Shown: positions 19,140 to 28,159, counted from the stretch's first letter. The stretch: DNA of 61,442 nt from Arthrobacter sp. ES3-54 (GCF_029504395.1 NZ_JAQFIF010000019.1:1-61442); one strand, 5' to 3'. Numbers and translations: made by a program. The notes: generated by a model from the letters alone, not told the origin.

Positions 19140-19862
19140 TCAGCTGAGCCCCTCGGCGACATCGAGGATCCGGGTGATCCGCACCGCGTAGTCCTGGTCG
19201 AGGACCACAACTTCGCCGTGCGCGATCAGGCGGCCGTTGAGCAGGACATCTGCCGGGGCGCCGGCGGAGCGGTCCAGTTCGATGATCTTGCCCGGCTCCA
19301 GCGAAAGCACGTCCCGGACCGACATCCGGGTGCGTCCGATCTCCACGGTCAGGGCCATTTCAATGTTGTTGATGCGGCCGAGCCGGCCGGCCACCGTGTC
19401 GCCGCCGGCGAACAAGTCCCCGGCGCGGTCCTGGCTGTTGCCGTGCTCACGGAGCCGCACAGCAAACCAGGCCGCGGCGTTGCTGCCGTCGGAGAGTTCA
19501 AAGACAGCCGTGTCGGGGTCCGAGAGGAGCCCGGAGACGTCGGATTCGCGCAGGTCGGACAGGACACCGGCGCCGAAGACCGAGCTGGCGCTTTCCATCG
19601 CGGGACGCAGGACGTCGGTCACGGAGACGTGCCCCAGCTGGGACCCTGCCCCGGCGGCCTCGTCAAGGAAGGTGCGGTCGCTAAGCATGAGGGCGAGGTC
19701 GGCCGTCACCGCGCCGACGAAGGTCGCCGTGACCGCTTGCCGGGCGTAGGCCGCCGCGGACCGGGCAGGCACCAGAGCGACAACCTTCAGGGCCACCGGA
19801 CTCGGCAGCTCCTCGACGAGCCGTTCCGCCGACAATTCGTGCTTGGTCAGGGTGATGCTCAT
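19140..19862 (-). CDS. fliN: Flagellar motor switch protein FliN
   Basis: 240 residues. The last 80 form the SpoA (surface presentation) domain: INNIEMALTVEIGRTRMSVR then SLEPGKIIELDRSAGAPADV and NGRLIAHGEVVVLDQDYAVR. The N-terminal 150 residues form an extra domain with CheC/FliY-like character (TATFVGAVTADLALMLSD), making this a long FliN rather than the 130-residue enteric form. It overlaps fliM by 4 bases. It forms the cytoplasmic ring with FliM and FliG. Confidence 0.92.
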   Translation of the reverse strand: MSITLTKHELSAERLVEELPSPVALKVVALVPARSAAAYARQAVTATFVGAVTADLALMLSDRTFLDEAAGAGSQLGHVSVTDVLRPAMESASSVFGAGVLSDLRESDVSGLLSDPDTAVFELSDGSNAAAWFAVRLREHGNSQDRAGDLFAGGDTVAGRLGRINNIEMALTVEIGRTRMSVRDVLSLEPGKIIELDRSAGAPADVLLNGRLIAHGEVVVLDQDYAVRITRILDVAEGLS

Positions 19863-20764
19863 CGTTGGTTCTCCTCGATTGTGACAATTACTGCGGCCGC
19901 GCGGGAGCCGTTGCGGGCCGGGGCGGCGGTGGCCAGCCGGGTTCCGTCCAGAGTGAGGTCAAAGGGCCGGTTTTCCAGGTGCGGCAGCGTCAGGACGTCG
20001 CCGACGGCGAGTCCCAGGACCTGGCTCGGGGTAACGAACGACGTCGAGAGCCGTACCGACAGTTCCACTGGCACCTGCTCCAACTGGGCGCTGATGCGCG
20101 CGGGGGCGTCGTCGCGGGAGTCGGTCGGGTTGACCTTTTTGAGCCGTCCCAGCAGGATGCCGGCCGGAACGGCCAGGGTGGCGGGGGCGTTGACGTCGCC
20201 GACGCTCATGGTGAAGGAGGCGACGATCATCAGTTCGCTCGGCGCGGCGGCCTGGGCGAACTGGGAGTTGTACTGGATCGTGTCCACCCGGACGGTCTCG
20301 CTGAGCAGCGGGCCCAAGGAGTAGCCGAGGTCTTCGAGGGCCTCGTCCATGAGGCCCTTGATCAGCGCCTGCTCGATCTGGGTGAACTTGCGGTCCGGCA
20401 TGGGCGAATCGGCGGAGGCGCCGAGCATGCGGTTGACCCAGCCGAGGGCGGCCGGGCCGGGGAACTGCACTACGAGCTTGGAATCGTGGGCCTCCACGGT
20501 GCACAGGACCATGGCCGTGACGGCGGGCAGCGAAGCAGCGTACTCGTCGTAGCTGAGCATGCTGACGTCTTCAAGGCGCACCACGGACTTGACGCGGACC
20601 TTGGCGGTGAGCTGCGTGCCCCACTGGCGGGCGAAGGTTTCGAAGGCAAGCTCCAGCACTCGGCTGTGTTCGCGGGCGAGCGTCGCGGGACGGCGGAAGT
20701 CATAGACGCTGACGGTCCGCTCCCGTGCCACTTCCCGCTCATCCAAAACACTCACGGTTGCCAC
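19859..20764 (-). CDS. fliM: Flagellar motor switch protein FliM
   Basis: C-ring protein. The core starts VYDFRRPATLAREHSRVLEL, has GWVNRMLGAS and QIEQALIKGLMDEALEDLGY, and ends with a SpoA domain (GLAVGDVLTLPHLENRPFDL). The short N-terminus lacks the LSQxEIDALL motif by which FliM normally binds phospho-CheY. The frame is open to a TTG at 20794; I take GTG at 20764, but GTG at 20755 is also possible and none has a strong Shine-Dalgarno. No che gene is present in the window. Confidence 0.93.
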   Translation of the reverse strand: MATVSVLDEREVARERTVSVYDFRRPATLAREHSRVLELAFETFARQWGTQLTAKVRVKSVVRLEDVSMLSYDEYAASLPAVTAMVLCTVEAHDSKLVVQFPGPAALGWVNRMLGASADSPMPDRKFTQIEQALIKGLMDEALEDLGYSLGPLLSETVRVDTIQYNSQFAQAAAPSELMIVASFTMSVGDVNAPATLAVPAGILLGRLKKVNPTDSRDDAPARISAQLEQVPVELSVRLSTSFVTPSQVLGLAVGDVLTLPHLENRPFDLTLDGTRLATAAPARNGSRAAAVIVTIEENQR

Positions 20765-20841
20765 TATCGGCAAGGGAACTCGCGGCGTAAGCAATCCAGC
20801 TTAGGCAATACCCGCAGGCAAAACCCGAAGGCAATGCCCGC

Positions 20842-21669
20842 CTATTTCTCGCTCTGTTTCAAGGCCTCGGGAATCAGCGCCCTGACGACGTCCGGCTTGT
20901 CGGAAATGACCACGATGTCCACCCGGCGGTTCCGCTCCATGAGCGCCGGGGTGGAGTCGTCGTTGACCTGGCGGGCCGATCCGAACGCGACGGCGCCGAT
21001 GGTGCCGGGGGCAATGCGGCCGTTGTCCACCATGTACCGCAGGACGTTGACGGCGCGCGCCGAGGACAGTTCCCAGGTGGAGGGGTAGGCCGTGATGCCG
21101 TTCGCGGCGTGGCCTTCGACCATGATTTCCATGTGAGCCGGCTTCAGGACCGGGGAGATGACCTGCAGCACTCGAGTGGCCCGGGAGGTGAGCTCGGGCC
21201 GGTCGGGTTCGAAGAAGGCCTGTGATCCGACGAGCTTGACCGTCAGGCCGCGCTGGTCAATCTGGAACTCGACGTTCTCGCTCAGCCCGGCGGCCGCCAG
21301 CCCGGCCTGCATTTTCTTCTGCAGCTCTTTGAGCTTGTCTACTTCCTTGACCGCTTCAGCCATGTTTTTCTCCGGGGAAGCGGTTACCGCGCCCTTGACG
21401 GCGGCGAACGCCTCCAGGTCCTCGTTCACGAGTTCAGGCGGCACCACCGTGCCCGACGCCGTGTCCACGGTTTCCGACGCGACCGCGCCGAATCCCGTGG
21501 CCAGGGAGTTGCGGAGCTTTTCAAACTTGTTGGCGTCCACGGTGGACATCGCGAACAGGACGATGAACATGCACATCAGCACGGTGACCATGTCCATGTA
21601 AGACGCCATCCAGCGTTCGTCGACGTGGTGTTCTTCCGGCTTCTTCCGCCCGCGCCGCCGGGGGCTCAC
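20842..21669 (-). CDS. motB: Flagellar stator protein MotB
   Basis: 275 residues. One transmembrane segment near residues 28-48 (YMDMVTVLMCMFIVLFAMST) has the proton-relay Asp (MDMVTVL). A plug/linker and a C-terminal OmpA-like peptidoglycan-binding domain (MVEGHAANGITAYPSTWELS, ERNRRVDIVV) follow. The start is GTG at 21669, overlapping the motA stop by 4 bases; the upstream extension of the open frame is antisense-like and rejected. With MotA it forms the proton-driven stator. Confidence 0.95.
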   Translation of the reverse strand: MSPRRRGRKKPEEHHVDERWMASYMDMVTVLMCMFIVLFAMSTVDANKFEKLRNSLATGFGAVASETVDTASGTVVPPELVNEDLEAFAAVKGAVTASPEKNMAEAVKEVDKLKELQKKMQAGLAAAGLSENVEFQIDQRGLTVKLVGSQAFFEPDRPELTSRATRVLQVISPVLKPAHMEIMVEGHAANGITAYPSTWELSSARAVNVLRYMVDNGRIAPGTIGAVAFGSARQVNDDSTPALMERNRRVDIVVISDKPDVVRALIPEALKQSEK

Positions 21670-22484
21670 GCGGCCTCGTCCATCCTGTCGGACTTGTCCG
21701 TGCCGGCCTTCTTGCCGCCACTGCCGGAGCTCTTGAGCTGGTGCTCCGGGACCATGGCGCGGAGCCGTTCGGCGAGCAGCAGCGGCTGCGCTCCGGACTG
21801 GACCGACAGCATGCCTTCCATGAGCAGCGTCATCCGTTCGATGTCCAGTTCCGAGAGCCGGGCCATCCGGGCGCTGAACGGAAGCCAGATGAAGTTGGCG
21901 GAGAGCAGGCCCCACAGGGTGGCGACGAAGGCTGCCGCGATCATCGGGCCCAGGTGGTCCGGCGTGGAGAGGTTTTCCAGGACGTGGGTCAGGGACACCA
22001 CGGTGCCGATGATGCCCACTGTGGGAGCGTAGCCGCCGAGGCTCGCGAAGAATTTGGAGTCGGCATGGTCGCTGCGGGCCTTCGAATCGATCTCGTCCTC
22101 CATCAGCATCCGGAGGTCCTCGGCGTCGGTGCCGTCGGCTATGTTCTGCAGGGCACGGGCCAGGAAGGGGTCCTTGACGCTGGCCGCTTCCTCTTCCAGG
22201 GACAGCAGGCCCTCGCTGCGGGCCTTTTCGGCGAAGCGGACCATCTGGTCGATGCTTTCCTGCGGCTTGGCGGTCTTGCCGAGGAACATCTTGGGGAGGG
22301 CCTTGAAGGCCTGGAGAACATCCTTGATGGTGTTTCCGGCGATCCCGACGGCGAGCGTGGCACCGAAGACCAGGATCATGGGGGCGGGGAGGAGCAGCGC
22401 TGACAGGCTGGCGCCCTCGAGCGACACCATGGCGATAACGGAGCCAAAGGCGAGGAGCAGTCCGATGACTGTTGCGGGATCCAT
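21666..22484 (-). CDS. motA: Flagellar stator protein MotA
   Basis: 272 residues with four hydrophobic segments. Family motifs include ATVIGLLLAFGSVIAMVSLE at the start, and GGYAPTVGIIGTVVSLTHVL with LGPMIAAAFVATLWGLLSAN towards the C-terminal membrane pair. It lies two bases after flbD and overlaps motB. The proline and charged loop residues that contact FliG are in the cytoplasmic loop but were not individually assigned. Confidence 0.95.
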   Translation of the reverse strand: MDPATVIGLLLAFGSVIAMVSLEGASLSALLLPAPMILVFGATLAVGIAGNTIKDVLQAFKALPKMFLGKTAKPQESIDQMVRFAEKARSEGLLSLEEEAASVKDPFLARALQNIADGTDAEDLRMLMEDEIDSKARSDHADSKFFASLGGYAPTVGIIGTVVSLTHVLENLSTPDHLGPMIAAAFVATLWGLLSANFIWLPFSARMARLSELDIERMTLLMEGMLSVQSGAQPLLLAERLRAMVPEHQLKSSGSGGKKAGTDKSDRMDEAA

Positions 22485-22486
22485 CG

Positions 22487-22789
22487 TTACTTTCTGGGTT
22501 GCGCGGGCGCCGTGGGGCCGGCGCCGTCGTCGGAGGGGTCGTCGTCCTGATCGTCGGTCCGGACCAGGCTGAGCGGATATCCGGTGATGGCCGGAAAGTC
22601 CCGGGCTTTGCTCAGGATGTACGCCCGGTAGTCGGCGATGAGCTCGACCACTTCGGCGAGGCTTTCCAGCACCACGTAGGCGGCGCCGTCGAGCGTCACC
22701 AAATGCGTATCCGGGCTCTCGTGGATGCGTTCAATGAGGTCCGGATTGACCGCGAAGCGCGTTCCGTTCAGGCGTGTGACGACGATCAT
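22487..22789 (-). CDS. flbD: FlbD family flagellar protein
   Basis: About 100 residues. The N-terminal 65 are the FlbD (DUF-type small flagellar) domain: MIVVTRLNGTRFAVNPDLIE, then THLVTLDGAAYVVLESLAEV and ELIADYRAYILSKA. An acidic tail follows. The ATG at 22789 is preferred over the longer open frame because it gives the family start and lies about 37 bases after a sigma-28-type promoter. It is the first gene of the motA-to-csrA operon. Its function in motility is poorly known. Confidence 0.9.
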   Translation of the reverse strand: MIVVTRLNGTRFAVNPDLIERIHESPDTHLVTLDGAAYVVLESLAEVVELIADYRAYILSKARDFPAITGYPLSLVRTDDQDDDPSDDGAGPTAPAQPRK

Positions 22790-22832
22790 GGGCCGATTCT
22801 GCTCTGTGAGGGGAAGGGTGTTCTCCTCCGTA

Positions 22833-22859
22833 CTGTCGGCAGGAGCGGCCCCTTCGTTA
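22833..22859 (-). promoter_or_regulatory. Sigma-28-type promoter of the flbD-motA operon
   Basis: Minus strand TAAC, exactly 15 bases, then GCCGACAG, 44 bases upstream of the flbD ATG. It has the same -35 word and spacing as the promoters ahead of flgB and flgN-flgK; the -10 matches GCCGATAA in 6 of 8 bases. Confidence 0.65.
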
Positions 22860-23062
22860 GGCGCCTTGGTAACGCGCCGGTTCCGATCGGTGGCCGAGGT
22901 GGGCCGGAATCCCCATGCCAAGGCTGCTGGTCGGTATTAGGGTGGGAGCTGACGGGGCCCCGCGGCCCGCCCCGTTGGACGCCTGCTCTGCGGCAATTCG
23001 TCCCTTGCAGTTGGTCCAGTGCCAGGAAGCGACGGCCGTCCGCCTCGTCAGGAAGGCCAGCC

Positions 23063-24229
23063 ATGGTGCCATTTCCGGCTCTGGAGCAGCCGTTGAACCC
23101 GTTTCCCCGCTACGAAGCTATGCGGCACAACGAACCCGTTTTCCAGGATCAGGAGACCGGGGTGTGGCACGTGTTCCGCTACGACGACGTGCAGCGGGTC
23201 CTGTCCGAGCACGCCACGTTTTCTTCTCGGATCGGCGGGGACAACCCCTCCGAAACGGGCCAGCTCTTCGCCGCCAGCCTGATTAACACGGACCCGCCCA
23301 GGCACCGCCAGCTGCGTTCCCTGGTGTCCCAGGCGTTCACCCCACGGTCAGTGGAAGCGCTCGGCCCGCGGATCTCGGAACTCACCGACGAGTTGCTGGA
23401 CCCGGTAGTCGGTGCCGGCGCCGCGGACCTGATCGACCAGTTAGCCTATCCGTTGCCGGTGATCGTGATCGCGGAGCTGATGGGCATCCCGGCCGCGGAC
23501 CGGGACCGGTTCAAGCAGTGGTCGGACGTGATCGTGAGCCAGACCCGCCCGGGCGCCGACGAGACCGGGCACATGGCCGCGCACCGGGAAATGGCGGAGT
23601 ACTTCATGGTCATGATCGAGCAGCGGCGGCGCCGGCCGGGCAACGACCTCATCAGCGCGCTCCTCGCCGCCGAGATCGACGGGCAGAAGCTCAGCGTCAT
23701 CGAGCTGCTCGGATTCTGCGCCCTCCTGCTCGTTGCCGGCAACGAGACCACCACTAATCTGATCGGCAATGCGGTGCTGTGCTTCACCGAAGCGCCGGGT
23801 ACAGCGGAGCGCCTGATCGCCGAGCCGGCTCTGCTCCCGCAGGCGATCGAAGAAGTGCTGCGGTACCGCTCCCCCGTGCAGTCCATGTACCGGATCTCGG
23901 CCGTCGACACGACGCTGCGCGGGGTGCCCATTCCGGCGGGGTCGCCGATCGTGGCCTGGATCGGTTCGGCGAACCGTGACGGCGAGCAGTTCCCGCACCC
24001 GGAGGTGTTCGACGTCGGACGCTCACCGAACCGCCACCTCGCCTTCGGGCAGGGCGTCCACTTCTGCCTCGGCGCTCCCCTGGCCCGGCTCGAGGCCAGG
24101 ATCGCGCTGCAGGCCGCGCTCTCCCGATTGCCCGGGCTGGCCGTGGATCCCGAGGCGCAGCTGGAGCGGATGGAAAGCACGATCGTCTACGGCGTGAAGC
24201 AGCTTCCCGTGTCCTGGCAGGCCGCCTGA
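23063..24229 (+). CDS. Cytochrome P450
   Basis: Haem-thiolate monooxygenase, 388 residues, bacterial soluble type. The I-helix oxygen motif is AGNETTTNL, the K-helix ExxR is in AIEEVLRYRSPVQSMYR, and the haem loop is FGQGVHFCLGAPLARLE with the Cys ligand at about residue 335. AGGAAGG lies just before the ATG. It interrupts the flagellar cluster on the opposite strand, between flbD and flgE, and no ferredoxin or reductase gene is adjacent. It resembles CYP107/CYP109-type enzymes in layout; substrate unknown. Confidence 0.96.
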   Translation: MVPFPALEQPLNPFPRYEAMRHNEPVFQDQETGVWHVFRYDDVQRVLSEHATFSSRIGGDNPSETGQLFAASLINTDPPRHRQLRSLVSQAFTPRSVEALGPRISELTDELLDPVVGAGAADLIDQLAYPLPVIVIAELMGIPAADRDRFKQWSDVIVSQTRPGADETGHMAAHREMAEYFMVMIEQRRRRPGNDLISALLAAEIDGQKLSVIELLGFCALLLVAGNETTTNLIGNAVLCFTEAPGTAERLIAEPALLPQAIEEVLRYRSPVQSMYRISAVDTTLRGVPIPAGSPIVAWIGSANRDGEQFPHPEVFDVGRSPNRHLAFGQGVHFCLGAPLARLEARIALQAALSRLPGLAVDPEAQLERMESTIVYGVKQLPVSWQAA

Positions 24230-24247
24230 CGGCGAGCGGCGCCGGCC

Positions 24248-24368
24248 CCGGCCCCGTTGCCCTCACCCCGGCCCCAAGCCCTCAGCCCCTGCCTCACCGG
24301 CCCCGTTGCCCTATCAGGTATCGCTGCTACGGGGGTGGCAAATGACAGCCGGAGGTGATAGGGCAACG
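24248..24368. repeat. Repeats between P450 and flgE, with a 13-base inverted repeat
   Basis: CGTTGCCCTATCA (24304-24316) and its complement TGATAGGGCAACG (24356-24368) are perfect, 39 bases apart, and could fold as a terminator between the two convergent genes. The 16-mer CCGGCCCCGTTGCCCT also occurs directly at 24248-24263 and 24297-24312. Confidence 0.7.
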
Positions 24369-24390
24369 CGGAGGGCGGGGGCTAGAGGAG

Positions 24391-25566
24391 CTAGCGCTTG
24401 AGCTGCGTCAGTTCCTGCAGGACCTCATCCGAAGTGGTGATGATGCGGGCGTTGGCCTGGAAGCCGCGCTGCGCGACGATCAGGTTGGTGAACTCCTGCG
24501 ACAGGTCAACATTCGACATTTCCAGCGAGCCACCGGTCAGGGTGCCGAGGCCGGGGTCGCCCGCGGCACCGAGCTGCACGCCGCCGGAGTTGCCGGTTGC
24601 CACGTAGGAGGAGCCGCCGGCCTTCTCCAGGCCGGCCGGGTTGGTGAACTTGGCAAGGGCGATCTTGGCCAGGACCTGCTTGATGCCGTTGCTGAACGAT
24701 CCGATCAGGGAGCCGTCGTTGCCGAGTGTGTAGGACTCAAGCTTGCCGACGGCGGCACCGTTCTGGCCGCTGACGGCCAGCGAGCTCATGGTGGCGTAGC
24801 CGGAGACCTTGGAGAGATCCACGGTGATCGCGTTCGCACCGGTGCCGTTGACGAAGGGGCCGCTGGGCGTCAGGGTGCCGTCGGTCCCCTGCGCAAGGGT
24901 GATTTTGGTGGTGGCGCCGCCGTCGTCGGAAGCGGCCCAACCACCCGCCGTCTTGGTGAAAGTCAGCGTCAGGCTTCGCTCGGCCCCGGCGCCATCGTAG
25001 ACCTTGACGACGCGGTCCATGGGAGCGCCCGTGTAGTCGCTGGGCAGGTTGCCGTCCAGCGTCACCGTGTCTGTTTTCTTGGCCACCATGGTGTTGGGGT
25101 TCAGCGTAATGTCGCCGACGGGGCCCCCCGCGTTGATCACGCCGTTGGTGGCTGTCCAGCCCTGCAGGATACCGCCGTCGGGGCTCACCAGCTGGTTAGC
25201 CGCATCCGGGCTGAACGCACCGGCGCGCGTGAAGAGCTGGCTTCCGCCCTTGCTGGTGACGAAGAAACCGTCACCCGAAATCATCAGGTCTGTGGCCCGG
25301 CCGGTGCTCTGCGAGGAGCCCTGGGCGAAGTTGGTGCTGACACCGGCAACCCGGACGCCCAGGCCGATCTGGGCCGGGTTGCTGCCGCCGGCCGCGGGCT
25401 GCGGGCCGGTGGCGCCCTGCTGCAGCTGGGACAGGGTGTCCTGGAACTGGGTGGAAGAGGCCTTGAAGCCGGCGGTGTTGACGTTGGCGATGTTGTTGCC
25501 GGTAACGTCCAGCATGGTCTGGTGGGCGCGAAGGCCCGAGATTCCGGAGTACAGCGAGCGGAGCAT
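24391..25566 (-). CDS. flgE: Flagellar hook protein FlgE
   Basis: 391 residues. The N-terminal rod/hook signature MLRSLYSGISGLRAHQTMLD with TGNNIANVNTAGFKAS and the C-terminal coil SNVDLSQEFTNLIVAQRGFQ frame a variable domain. It is exported through the flagellar channel and forms the hook. It is last in the flgB-to-flgE operon, after flgD. It is the only FlgE/F/G-type gene in the window, so it may also cover a distal rod role. Confidence 0.94.
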   Translation of the reverse strand: MLRSLYSGISGLRAHQTMLDVTGNNIANVNTAGFKASSTQFQDTLSQLQQGATGPQPAAGGSNPAQIGLGVRVAGVSTNFAQGSSQSTGRATDLMISGDGFFVTSKGGSQLFTRAGAFSPDAANQLVSPDGGILQGWTATNGVINAGGPVGDITLNPNTMVAKKTDTVTLDGNLPSDYTGAPMDRVVKVYDGAGAERSLTLTFTKTAGGWAASDDGGATTKITLAQGTDGTLTPSGPFVNGTGANAITVDLSKVSGYATMSSLAVSGQNGAAVGKLESYTLGNDGSLIGSFSNGIKQVLAKIALAKFTNPAGLEKAGGSSYVATGNSGGVQLGAAGDPGLGTLTGGSLEMSNVDLSQEFTNLIVAQRGFQANARIITTSDEVLQELTQLKR

Positions 25567-25597
25567 GGGAACTGCCTTTCTACGGGTGAAGAACTGG

Positions 25598-26032
25598 TTA
25601 GGAAGCGGCCGGAGCAGTAAGCCCGGTGACGGAGTCGAGGGGAACGGCGAGGTCGCCGATCATGACGGACGGGACCGAGCCCGCATAGCTGACGGAACTG
25701 GCGATGCCGGTCCCGGTGGTGCCGTCCGCGAGGGTGTAGCCGACTGAATGGCCGATCAGCTGGGCCGCTGCTGTCCGCATCTGGAGGGAGAAGCCCTCCT
25801 TGCTGTTCGTGGTCAGCTCGGTCATTTTTTCCATCATGGAGAGCTGGAGTGTCTGGCTCATCATCTGGTTGGTGTCCATGGGCGCGCTCGGGTTCTGGTT
25901 CTTGAGCTGCGTCACGAGCAGGGACATGAACACGTTGGCATCCATGCTCTGCGAGGGTGTCCGCACGGCGGATGCCTGAGAGGCCTCCCCTGCCGCCGTT
26001 ACCGGCTGGGATGCGATCGGCTGAATCGTCAT
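25598..26032 (-). CDS. flgD: Hook assembly scaffold FlgD
   Basis: 144 residues, exported hook cap. The conserved N-terminal part is MDANVFMSLLVTQLKNQNPS then PMDTNQMMSQTLQLSMMEKM. It is short: the C-terminal Ig/tudor part is reduced to one strand-rich segment of about 50 residues. It sits between fliK and flgE as usual. Confidence 0.92.
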   Translation of the reverse strand: MTIQPIASQPVTAAGEASQASAVRTPSQSMDANVFMSLLVTQLKNQNPSAPMDTNQMMSQTLQLSMMEKMTELTTNSKEGFSLQMRTAAAQLIGHSVGYTLADGTTGTGIASSVSYAGSVPSVMIGDLAVPLDSVTGLTAPAAS

Positions 26033-26050
26033 AAGTCGCGTTCCTTCGTG

Positions 26051-28159
26051 TCAGACAAGAATGTCGAGGGTGGTTTGAGGGCCGTTCAGTATCCTGGCGG
26101 TGCGTATTGCTTGATCATCGGCCAACGCGTCCCAGCGGTGTCCGGGCTTCGGCTCGGACTGCCCGTTCCGGCCGCCGGGGCCGGGGCCGCCGCCGCCGGG
26201 GTCACGGCCGGCGGCGAACTGGGCGCCGGTGCCTGCCCGGTCCTGGCCGGCGCCGTTGTGGCCCCCGCTCTGTCCGGAGCTTCCCGGACCGCTGTGATCG
26301 GACAGGCTAAGGCTGGCGCCGAATCCGGCGCCGTGGAGTTCCTTGCGGAGTTCGGGCAGGATGCCGCGGACCGCTTCACGTCCGGCGTCGCCCGGGGCGA
26401 AGAGCTCAATGCGGACGCCCGCGGCGTCGATCTGGGCACGGACCGTCAGTGGGCCGAGATCTTCCGGGCTGACCTTGAGGGTCATGATGTGCTGGCCGTG
26501 CGGCGCCCCCACGAGTGTGAAGAGCGGTTTGGCCAGCTGAGGCTGGAGGGGTGCCGCGAAATGGGGAGCCGGCTGGGACGCAGGCGGTGACGCTGGCTGG
26601 GCAGCGGGCTGGCCAGCGGGCTGAGCAACAGTTGCGGCCGTAGGCGGCTGGGCGGGTATTGGCGCCGGCGCCGGGCCTCCGCTGTCCGGATCGGATGATG
26701 TCGCCTTGGCGTTGCCTACCGCTGCCGCGGCTGGACGCGCCGGGACGTCGGCGCGCACCGGAGCGGCCGCCGGAGCCACGGTGCCCCCCACGGCACTGGC
26801 GGCTGTGGCGCTGGCGGCCGTGGCGCTGGCGGCTGTGGCGCTGGCGGCCGTGGCGCTGGCGGCTGTGGCGGAGCGGGCTTGCCCGGACGCGGACGGTGCG
26901 ACGGCGGCGGTGGCAGCGGCGGCGTCGGTACCGTTACCGTTACCGTTACCGTTACCGACCGGCCCGGAGGCCGCCCCGGTGGTGGTCACAGCGGCGTTGG
27001 TCGCTGGCGAAGCCTCAAGCACAGGACCAAATCCTTGCGCGGTCTTTGCCGCCCCGGCCGGTGTTCCGGAGGCTGCGGAAGCGACCTGCACGGTGGCTGC
27101 CGCGGCTGCGCCGACAGGTGCGGCCTCGGGCGAACCGCTGGCCACTGGGGCGGAACCGGGCGCAGGAGTGGTCCCCGCCGCGCCGGTGAGGGTTGAGGCC
27201 GGCGCAAAGGCCACAGCGGTGGCAGGTGCAGTGGCCAGTGGAGAAACCTGGGCAGCGACCGGCGCAGCTGCCCCGGCGGAAACTTGAGCGGAAACCTGGG
27301 CAGCGACCGGCGCAGCTGCCCCGGCGGAAACTTGAGCGGAAACCTGGGCAGCGACCGGCGCAGCTGCCCCGGTGGAAACTTGAGCGGAAACCTGGGCAGC
27401 GACCTGCAGGCCGCCGGATGCAACGGACCCCCCGGCAGCGTCGGCAAAGGCGCCCGCGGTCTGTGCGGCCGCAGCGGCGGGCGGCTCGCGGTCCGGTATG
27501 GTCCCAGCGAGGACGGAGGCCGGTGCCTGGCGCCCCCTGGCGGACAATCCCGTGGCCGCGGTGATCGGGCCCTGAGCAGCGGCAGCCGGCACCCCGGCCG
27601 GAAGAACGGCCGCAGTTACGGAGGCAGAGGCGGTCTGTGCCGAAGCGGGGGGACTATCGTGACGGTCCGACGCCGGCGCGACGGCCTGCGCTGACACGCC
27701 GGTCTGCAGTGACGGGCCCGCCTGCGTAAAGGAGACAAACGGGGCCGAGGAGAGCTGAGCCGCTGCGTACTGGGGCGCAACGTACTGGGCTGGGGCATAC
27801 TGCGCCGACCCAGGGCTGGCGATGCCGGACGATGCGGCGTCGGTCCCCGGCGCGGCCCAAGCAACGGCGGCGTCGGCCGTCACAGGGTTCGCGGCGGTGC
27901 CGGCCGGCGAAGCGAGATCCTTACCGCCGTCGCGCTCCGGACGTTCCGTCGCCCCGCCGTCGGCCAGCGGTACGGCAGTGGCGGTGCTCGGCCCGGCAGG
28001 GGTGCCGTTGCTGGCTGCGCCCTGGACGTCGTTGAGGACGGCGTCGAAGGACGCCGCGTCCGGGCTTCCGTTGCCGGCCCGCGGCTCCGCGCCCTGCCGG
28101 GCTGACAGCATGGCCGCGGCCGGCGCAGCCGCGAAATCAGTCGATGCCCCGGCCTTCAT
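26051..28159 (-). CDS. fliK: Hook-length control protein FliK
   Basis: About 702 residues. The C-terminal Flg_hook domain is clear (PLFTLVGAPHGQHIMTLKVS then PEDLGPLTVRAQIDAAGVRI and REAVRGILPELRKELHGAGF). The rest is a long Ala/Pro/Thr-rich ruler with tandem repeats: three copies of a 16-residue unit and about five copies of SATAA. The start MKAGASTDFAAAPAA overlaps the NlpC/P60 gene stop by 4 bases; the longer open frame upstream is that gene's shadow. FliK measures the hook and triggers the FlhB switch. Confidence 0.9.
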   Translation of the reverse strand: MKAGASTDFAAAPAAAMLSARQGAEPRAGNGSPDAASFDAVLNDVQGAASNGTPAGPSTATAVPLADGGATERPERDGGKDLASPAGTAANPVTADAAVAWAAPGTDAASSGIASPGSAQYAPAQYVAPQYAAAQLSSAPFVSFTQAGPSLQTGVSAQAVAPASDRHDSPPASAQTASASVTAAVLPAGVPAAAAQGPITAATGLSARGRQAPASVLAGTIPDREPPAAAAAQTAGAFADAAGGSVASGGLQVAAQVSAQVSTGAAAPVAAQVSAQVSAGAAAPVAAQVSAQVSAGAAAPVAAQVSPLATAPATAVAFAPASTLTGAAGTTPAPGSAPVASGSPEAAPVGAAAAATVQVASAASGTPAGAAKTAQGFGPVLEASPATNAAVTTTGAASGPVGNGNGNGNGTDAAAATAAVAPSASGQARSATAASATAASATAASATAASATAASAVGGTVAPAAAPVRADVPARPAAAAVGNAKATSSDPDSGGPAPAPIPAQPPTAATVAQPAGQPAAQPASPPASQPAPHFAAPLQPQLAKPLFTLVGAPHGQHIMTLKVSPEDLGPLTVRAQIDAAGVRIELFAPGDAGREAVRGILPELRKELHGAGFGASLSLSDHSGPGSSGQSGGHNGAGQDRAGTGAQFAAGRDPGGGGPGPGGRNGQSEPKPGHRWDALADDQAIRTARILNGPQTTLDILV
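26800..26950. repeat. Short in-frame tandem repeats in fliK
   Basis: Around 26800-26875 a 15-base unit (GCGGCTGTGGCGCTG, with variants) repeats about five times, encoding SATAA. At about 26930-26960 the hexamer TACCGT repeats about four times, encoding NGNG. Copy number could vary between strains and would alter ruler length. Confidence 0.85.
27236..27412. repeat. 48-base tandem repeat in fliK
   Basis: About 3.5 nearly identical copies of a 48-base unit, each starting GAAACCTGGGCAGCGACC on the plus strand. In the fliK frame it encodes a 16-residue unit containing AAQVSAQVSAGAAAPV. Near identity at DNA level indicates recent duplication. Confidence 0.92.

Noticed and set aside
21670..21915. 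N-terminal extension of the motB frame
   Set aside because: It reads a shadow of motA; the GTG overlapping the motA stop fits MotB length.
22472..23062. N-terminal extension of the P450 frame
   Set aside because: It runs through the antisense of flbD; the P450 family start with AGGAAGG is at 23063.
26800..27412. Tandem repeats as a possible CRISPR array
   Set aside because: Units are contiguous, lie in the fliK frame and have no spacers.
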